Shown piece by piece: positions 57,875-64,000 of a stretch of 64,000 nucleotides of DNA. This DNA comes from Russula earlei (taxonomy: Eukaryota; Basidiomycota; Agaricomycetes; Russulales; Russulaceae). The stretch spans positions 110,205-174,204 of the forward strand of contig JAGFNK010000057.1 of the NCBI GenBank assembly GCA_025769875.1. Reading direction: 5' to 3'. Every line of letters starts with the position of its first letter. Position 1 is the stretch's first letter. The position numbers were made by a program, and so were the translations under genes. The notes below the pieces were generated by a model, which was not told the origin of the DNA, did no database searches, and saw only the letters and a program-made list of their open reading frames with translations.

Positions 57875-60740
57875 TCAAGCATGAAGCCCAAGGGAGGAGA
57901 TATGAAAACCCATCTTCCACTTAGGAAGTGGTTTGGTCATCATGTCCACCACCATGTCTTCTGTGGGGCAATATGAGACCTTGAGTGTGCCTTTGGCAAT
58001 AGTGTCTCTAATAAAATGGTAATGCAAGTCAATATGTTTAGTGCGCGCATGATAATTGTCTGTCGTGGTGAGCATGAGTGCAACCTGGTTGTCACAATAA
58101 AGTGTGGTAGGGGCAATGAGTGAAGGAAATAGCTCAAAGATGAGCTTCTGGAGCCACATGCACCTCCTTTGCGGCGTGCATTGCTGTGATGTATTCAGCC
58201 TTGGCAGTTGATAGTGTGACCAGCTCTTGTTTTCAGGAGCTCCAAGAGATGGTGCCTCCAGTCGATAAGGAAAGCATATCTGGATATGGCGCACCTATGT
58301 TCTTGCGAGGCGCTGTCCATGTCTGTGTAGCCTACCAGGTCAAAGTGTTTGCCTCTGTATGTGAGCTCTAAGGTTTTTGTTCCAGACAGATACTGGAACA
58401 TGCGCTTCACTGCCTCCCAATGAGCGATGCCTGGATTTTTGAGGAATTGGGATAGAGTGGAGACGGCGAAAGTGATGTTGGGTTGCGTTGCTACTGCAGC
58501 GTACATGAGGCTGCTGATCGCCTCTTAGTATGGTGTTCTCTTCATCCGATTGACTTTGGCTGGGTCGGTCAGGGCAGTCGCTTTGGCTGTGCAGTGATGC
58601 CGGGGGTCATTGGTGTGGTGTAGCTCTTTGCATCTTTGAGTCCGAAGCGCTCCAGGATGGTGGTGATGTAAGACTCTTGTGAGAGTGTGATGGTGCATGC
58701 CTCCTGGTCACGCGCGACTTTGATTCCGAGTAGCCAATGGATTGGCCCTAAATCAGTCAGTGTGTACTTCTGATTTAGCTTGTTTTTGTAATTTCTGATT
58801 AGCTCTTTTGAGCTTCCTGTGAGTACGCAATCATTGACATAGATGGCGAGAATCAGGAGGTGGTTGTCGACGTGGGCGTGGAACACTCCCAGATCTGCCC
58901 TGCTAATGCAGAATCTGAGGTCAGTGAGAGCATGCATGAGTGTGTTGTACCATTGTTGCCCCACCTGTTTCAGTCCATAGAGCGACTTGTGAAGTCGCTT
59001 GACTGTGTTCTCCCCCTCAATTTCGTATCCTGGGGGAGGTTGTAGGTAGATGACTTTCATCGTTGCCTAGTTTGCCATTTAGGTATGCACCTGTGAAGTC
59101 AAAGGTTTCAATGTCCCAGTCGCTGCGCATTGCCAAGGCGAGGATTGTCCTAAGGCTTGCAAATTTGGCTATGGGGGAAAATGTGTCAAGGTAGTTGACT
59201 CCAAATCTCTGCACAAATCTGTGAGCGACAAGTCATGCTTTGTACTTGTTGATGGTGCTGTCTTCATTGCGTTTGATGCGGAAGACCCATTTTGAGCCCA
59301 CTATGTTCTTGTGGGATGGGCGTGGTACAGTGCTCCAAGTCCCGATTTGCTCCAGGGTCGTGATCTCAGTGTCCATGGCTGCTTTCCATTCTGGCCAGTC
59401 CTTGCGCACTTGTGCCTCCTTGAGTGATTGTGGATCGCCTTCTGCATCTTCCATAGAATGAATGAGAGCATTGCTGGATGCTGCTGCATAAAGTACATAA
59501 TCATCGGTGTTAGTGTCAGTACCAAATACCGCCTCCTCCATGCTGGGTCTGGCCGCTCCTCTTGGTTTTCTGTGGCTGGTGTCAGTGCCAGTTGTCCCTT
59601 CACTGATGAGGAGGCATTTTACCTTGTCAGATGGTTTCGGAATGCGTTCCGATCTCCATATGGGCTGGACTGGCAATTTCGCCTTCCTTGGTGTCCTTGG
59701 AACTGGGACCAATTTCTTCTTCGGTGTGACCAATACTGACTGGTTGGGTATGTCCTCCCACAGGTCTTTGGCTTCTGACTGCTCCTGTGGCGGCATTGTA
59801 GCCTGTGGGGCTGGGGCAAGTCTGCCTGGCATTGTTGTCTCACCCTCTCCTTTGGTTTCTGGTTCTTTGGCTCGTGTTGGCATGCCTTCTGAGGTGCGCG
59901 CTGTGAGGCTTGGACTTGCTGGCGCGCCTGCAGGTGGGGTGACTGGTTGAGGTTGGATGCCGATTTGAGGTGGTGTGATGCCAGAGGGGCTGGGTGCAAT
60001 GGGCTGGTGGAAAGTGATGGACATGGGTACAAACTTTATATTTCTCTCCACTGACACTTTGCATTTCTCTGGCCAATAGACGCAATGAGCATGTGTGCTC
60101 TCACAATTGTGTCCTACCCATTGCACTTCGATATCACGAGTGTCGAGTTTTGATTCAGCGTCCAAGTGAACCCAGATGCGCTGTCCCCATTCTGGCACAC
60201 CGCTCAAGTCTGGTCTGTACCCGTTGAGCCATTCGAAAGGGGTGTGATGACTGAGTGCTTTTGTCAAAGTTCGGTTCTTCAGCCATACAGCATGGTGGAC
60301 TGCTTCACCCCATAGGTACTTGGGAAGTCCTGACTGGTGGAGCATGGCTTGAGTTTGTTTGAGCAGGCGGCGGTTTAGTGATTCAGCGACACCGTTGTGC
60401 TGAGGTGTGTCATGTGTTGTGAGGTGGCGCTTGGTGCCTTGCTCCTGTAAAAATCTGTGAATTTCTTTCCCATGTATTTGCCTCCTCTGTCAGAACAAAG
60501 TCCCTTGACGCGCGCATTGTGCTGCATTTGTGCCCAGTTTGCAAAGGTTTTGTAGGCTTGCAATGTTTCATCTTTAGTTTTGAGCAACTGTAGCTTAGTG
60601 TAACATGTGTGATCATCCATGAAAGTTACGTAGTATTTGTTCTTCGCAATAGTCTGGAGCAATGAAGGCCCCCACAAATCAGAGTGGATTTCATCTCCAA
60701 ATGATTTAGCAAGTGGGGCTTCTCATTCCTTTTTGATCAC
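57875..60740 (-). mobile_element. Ty1/copia retrotransposon relic (integrase, RT, RNase H)
   Basis: Read on the minus strand from about 60740 downward, fragments appear in polyprotein order. The integrase core comes first (YYVTFMDDHTCYTKLQLLKT, then CSDRGGKYM), then its C-terminal part (MLHQSGLPKYLWGEAVHHAV). A Pro-rich linker and the start of RT (ITTLEQIGTWSTVPRP, SKWVFRIKRNED) follow. RT proper has LHKSLYGLKQVGQQWYNTLM, LAIYVNDCVLTGSS and LGPIHWLLGIKVARDQEACT. RNase H has LYCDNQVALML and HARTKHIDLHYHFIR. The pieces are in different frames with stops (for example near 58510-58565 and 59215-59230), and the active-site YVDD is YVND. Gag, protease and the integrase zinc finger are missing upstream of about 60740. 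It is dead and truncated. Confidence 0.9.
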
Positions 60741-61504
60741 TTTATGTGTTATTGCCGTTTTCAGTGCACTTGGCAGAGCTTGAATTCCACCCAAATCAGC
60801 ACAGAAACCCCCTCAAACATGCGGAATAAATATCTCCTTCAAAAACAGCTTCAATTCATATGAAACTTATTGTCCCTGAATTGCCTGAATGAGGGCTAGG
60901 CAGCCCCATTGTTTTCATGAGATTTGAGTGAGAATTGGTGGAGCTGGACTCAAGCCACCTCCACATGTGTATTAGATGAATTACAACTCAAAATCATGGT
61001 CAATATCTATTATTTTGCCCTCATGTTGTACCCATGGGCTATCTTGAGGCAGCCCCATAGTGTTTTTGACTGGGAGGAGCACCTAGTAGGAATGTGAGAA
61101 TGTGTTTGTTCATTCAACTACACTCAGGTTCACACAGATAATAAGAGGGCAACAGGGCAACTTGATTCAAGATGGTAGCATATACAGGTGGGAACTAAGG
61201 CTAAGGGACAGGAAAAGCACAAAAGACAGGCATATGAAAGGAAATCTAGACATAAGAAGGGGACCAAAGCTGGACAACACAAGGTATTGAGTCATGGTCT
61301 CCAGCGGCTGTGGTAGTGGCATGTGGCAATTTGTGAAGGATGGCTGAGGCCAGGTGTGGTGACAAGGGGTGTGGTTGAGTCACGACATGAGGGGGAGACA
61401 ATGCAAAGGAGAGGCTGGAGGGGGGATAGGGAGAGTGCTGGTGGGTGGTTGCTTGGGTGCTGATGGTGCTGCTGAACGCAATTGCGGGTGGGATGATTGG
61501 AGAG
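60741..61504. other. 760 bp of repeat debris, no gene
   Basis: A/T-rich sequence beyond the truncated copia end. Only short ORFs without motifs (61102-61290 plus) are present. The truncation point of the retroelement near 60740-60790 is the only landmark. Confidence 0.4.
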
Positions 61505-62624
61505 ATTGGATGGCAGATGCAAGGTAGAGGAGCAAGGGGTGTGGATGTAGAAAGGGAGAGGGAAGACAGCAGCAGGCTGGGAAATGGACGCATAGGTGGT
61601 GTGCAGATCTCTGACTAACAAAATGAGAGACTAGTAAAAGGGGAGAAAAAGCATACTGAAATGTACAGTAGCAACACTGTCCGATGGCAATGAAGATGGT
61701 GGCATGGTACAGGGCTCTTTGGTGGTGCATCAGGACTCGTCAGTGCATGGTGAAGGCAGGGGCATTGAGGGCAAGGGTGTGCAGTGGTTGATTGGTGTGA
61801 GGTGGCATGCTGGTGGTGGCGATGATGATGCAAGGACAAAGAGGAGATGGCACAAAAGGAATATGCACATATGTACTCTTGTAAGTGATTCGTGGCCAGC
61901 CATATAGCTGTGTGGGTGAGTTGACATCAAGGCCATGCTAAGATGCAAGGGAGGCAAAGGCAAGTGAATCAGTCTTGAATTGTGACTGAAAGACAGAAAA
62001 CTCACACATAAAGTGACCACAAGCAGAATGCACTGAACAACGGACTTGACAATGTTCATATATGGCATGTTCAACCTCAAGAGCAAGAGAATGGGCAAGG
62101 TGAAGGTGAGGTGGCTGTGAGAAGTGATGTACAGTGTCCAAGTGATGTGTGGCAGCAAGGAAGCAACTCAAAAAAACAAGTGTACGCATATGTGCCACTG
62201 AATCACTCAGCATTTGCATTCACATTTGTTTGCCACAAATCACTTACAAGAGTACATATGTGCATATTCCTTTTGTGCCATCTCCTCTTTGTCCTCACAT
62301 CATCATTGTTGCCACCAGCACGCCACCTCACCCCCATCAACCACTGCATGCCCTTGCCCTCAATGCCCTCACCTTCACCATGCACCAACAAGTCCCGATG
62401 CACCGCTGAAGAGCCCCATACCATGCCGCCATCTTTGTCGCCATTGGACAGTGTTGCTACTGTATGTTTCAGTATGCTTTTTCTCCCCTTTTACTAGTCT
62501 CTCATTTTGTTAGTCAGAGATCTGCATGCCACCTATGCATCCATTTCCTGGCCTGCCACCATCTTCCCTCTCCCTTTCTACATCCACACCCCCTTGCTCC
62601 TCTACCTCACATCTGCCATCCAAT
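61505..62624. repeat. large inverted repeat (two ~392-bp arms, ~335-bp spacer)
   Basis: The left arm 61505-61896 and right arm 62232-62624 are inverted copies with roughly 85-90% identity by eye. They share, for example, ATTGGATGGCAGATG at the outer ends, ACTAGTAAAAGGGGAGAAAA in the middle and ACTCTTGTAAGTGATT at the inner ends. The arms contain no recognisable gene, only proline/serine/histidine-rich chance frames. The right arm ends five bases before the copia LTR at 62629. Such a structure could be a foldback element or a hairpin-RNA source. Confidence 0.88.
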
Positions 62625-62628
62625 TTCT

Positions 62629-63108
62629 TGTTGAAAATAGACGCAGTGTGTGTGATTAGATAGCAGCAGATGATAAGATTGCAGGCAGATCTATCAGACA
62701 ATTGTTCAGTTTGGTTGACACAAAACTGATATAAATAATGTACCTATCAGACAATAGCTACAATGCGTCGTCAGTACTGTGAGATAAGATATCATAGTGT
62801 AAATACTCACTTCAGTTTGGTTGACACAAAACTGAAGTGATCTATGTACTTTGTGGCGTTCTTAAGTACCTGAGACCGCCACTGGATGCAGTACAGTTAG
62901 CTACCATCACGGATCACTAAGTAAGTCCAAGGATCAGTTGTAAGTAGCTACCGATTGTCCTAAATCACTCTATCAGTGTAACTAACGCGTGCTGCAGCAC
63001 ATGAGCTGAGCCGGTGATGCCTGGTCCGGGTGATCCGACACGTCAACGCATCCGAGTTGTGATCATATCACAACACACCTGAGACTCTGGGCAGTGCAGA
63101 TCTCAACA
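62629..63108 (-). repeat. copia 3' LTR (480 bp)
   Basis: On the minus strand it starts TGTTGAGATC and ends ...TTTTCAACA, a perfect 6-bp terminal inverted pair (TGTTGA/TCAACA) with the canonical TG...CA ends. Immediately inside it (63109-63116) is a polypurine tract (AGGGGGGA on the minus strand), then the retroelement's RNase H region. Two copies of a 22-bp imperfect palindrome (CAGTTT...AAACTG) lie inside at 62707-62728 and 62813-62834. The other LTR is outside the window, so LTR-LTR divergence cannot be judged. Confidence 0.85.
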
Positions 63109-64000
63109 TCCCCCCTGTGATTAAGACAGTCGGTAGATTAGATCAATTAAGACCCAACCCATCGATGAAGGTCCGGAGCAGCACATGAGTATGTGGCTTG
63201 GTGAGGACCATCTGCAAGCATCTCTCCTGTGGGAGTATGGATAAGTGTGATCAGTCTGTCCTCAATGTATGGGCAGATGGCGTGATGCTTGATAGGGATA
63301 TGCTTTGACTGTCTTCTGGTGACTGGGTTGAGCATGAGGTTGACAGCACCTTTGTTATCACCATGAAGTGGAATCGGATCAGAGATGTGATAGCCAATCT
63401 CGGAGAAGAAGCTCTGATACCACGCGGCTTAATTAGCTGCATCGGCTAAGGCCATATATTTGGCTGAGTAGTACTTTGGGGCAACAGTCTTCTGTTTGCG
63501 TGAGGTCCAGGAGATTGCAGCGATGGAAAGTAGGAAGACATAGCCCGAGGTGGAACAGTAGTCATCTGCATTGTCTCCAAGGCTAGAGTCGGAGTACCCA
63601 TGTAATCCGGTAGTGCGTGCATCATCATAATGCAGCTTTAGATCTGAAGTGCTGTTAAGATAAGATAGTACGTATCTGGCAAGGCATAGATGATGCAATG
63701 AGGGATTGGATGAGTATTGGTGAGTCAAGAGACTGCAATATATATCTGGTCGTGTCCCGATCTGCACATAGAGAAAGGCTGCCAATGATGCATTGAAAGT
63801 ACTTTATTTCATCAGGAGTCGCCTCCCCGGAGTGCTTGACCAAGTGGACATCTGCCCTGGAGGCAGTGGAGTGCGGACCGGATTGGAAATCTGCCATCCC
63901 GAAGCGATTGACGATCTCCGAGATGTACCTAAATTGATCAATGTCTAGACACGTAGCTGAGTGATCACGTGTACACGAATCCCAAGATAGGAGTCGATCT
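63109..64000 (-). mobile_element. second Ty1/copia element, RT-RNase H part, running off the right edge
   Basis: Minus strand from the window edge: a GMADFQSGPHSTASRADVHL stretch, TPDEIKYFQ, then MAAFLYVQIGTRPDIYCSLL, SSNPSLHHLCLARYVLSYLN, LHGYSDSSLGDN, SWTSRKQKTVAPKYYSAKYM and, after a TAA stop, AAWYQSFFSEIGYHI, LHGDNKGAVNLML, then HIPIKHHAICPYIEDRLITL. The natural end FIDGLGLN stops at 63143-63145, but one extra base near GEMLADG (about 63180-63200) shifts the frame. It is therefore a decayed copy, of a different lineage from the copia at 57.9-60.7 kb and close to the fragment at 54.8 kb. Confidence 0.88.

Noticed and set aside
61246..62513. Several Pro/His/Ser-rich ORFs of 60-140 codons
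   Set aside because: They mirror each other in the two arms of the inverted repeat and carry no conserved motif; low-complexity chance frames.

Overview
The window is nuclear DNA of a basidiomycete fungus, most likely an Agaricomycete. The genes are dense, on both strands, and cut by many short GT-AG introns (mostly 45-65 nt). The protein families are typical of filamentous basidiomycetes: a GH17 glucanase, a GPI-anchored Cys/Asn-rich secreted protein, a gelsolin-like actin-binding protein, a TRP-like channel, a Rho2-type GTPase and a GCK-family kinase. No tRNA, rRNA, CRISPR or organellar gene was seen.

Layout. 1-21.5 kb is gene-rich: a partial ORF at the left edge, a four-helix membrane protein, glycerol-3-phosphate acyltransferase (SCT1) head-to-head with ribosome-assembly factor RRP12, proteasome chaperone PAC2, a GH17 enzyme, a gelsolin-like protein, a GPI protein and a coiled-coil protein. 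21.5-26.3 kb is a transposon nest: a small palindrome holds a 4.7 kb PIF/Harbinger element (TTA target duplication), whose left terminal repeat holds a 553-bp non-autonomous element (TGA duplication). The Harbinger has a decayed DDE transposase and a Myb/SANT ORF containing an 830-bp GC-rich minisatellite. 26.7-27.4 kb is a dead MAP-kinase-kinase copy. 28.2-54.7 kb is gene-rich again: ribosomal protein uS7, an unknown disordered protein, an amidohydrolase, a TRP-like channel, pyroglutamyl peptidase, Rho2-like GTPase, APS kinase, Nak1/Kic1-type kinase, eIF2B-gamma and a CLIP-170-like protein. 54.7-64 kb is repeat-rich: copia remnants, a 986-bp TIR element, a large inverted repeat, and a copia LTR with its polypurine tract and RNase H region running off the right edge.

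The genes do not form a pathway cluster. They are mostly conserved housekeeping functions: lipid synthesis, ribosome assembly, translation initiation, sulfate assimilation, proteasome assembly, cytoskeleton and polarity signalling. Two close divergent pairs (SCT1/RRP12, 188 bp; Nak1-like/eIF2B-gamma, 214 bp) probably share promoters. The most notable oddities are the nested transposon, the stop-free minisatellite inside a transposon gene, an apparent one-base frameshift and a 7-nt microexon in the Rho2 gene, and loss of the expected catalytic Cys in the pyroglutamyl peptidase. Exon boundaries were inferred by eye from splice signals, reading frame and remembered family patterns; no database search was run.
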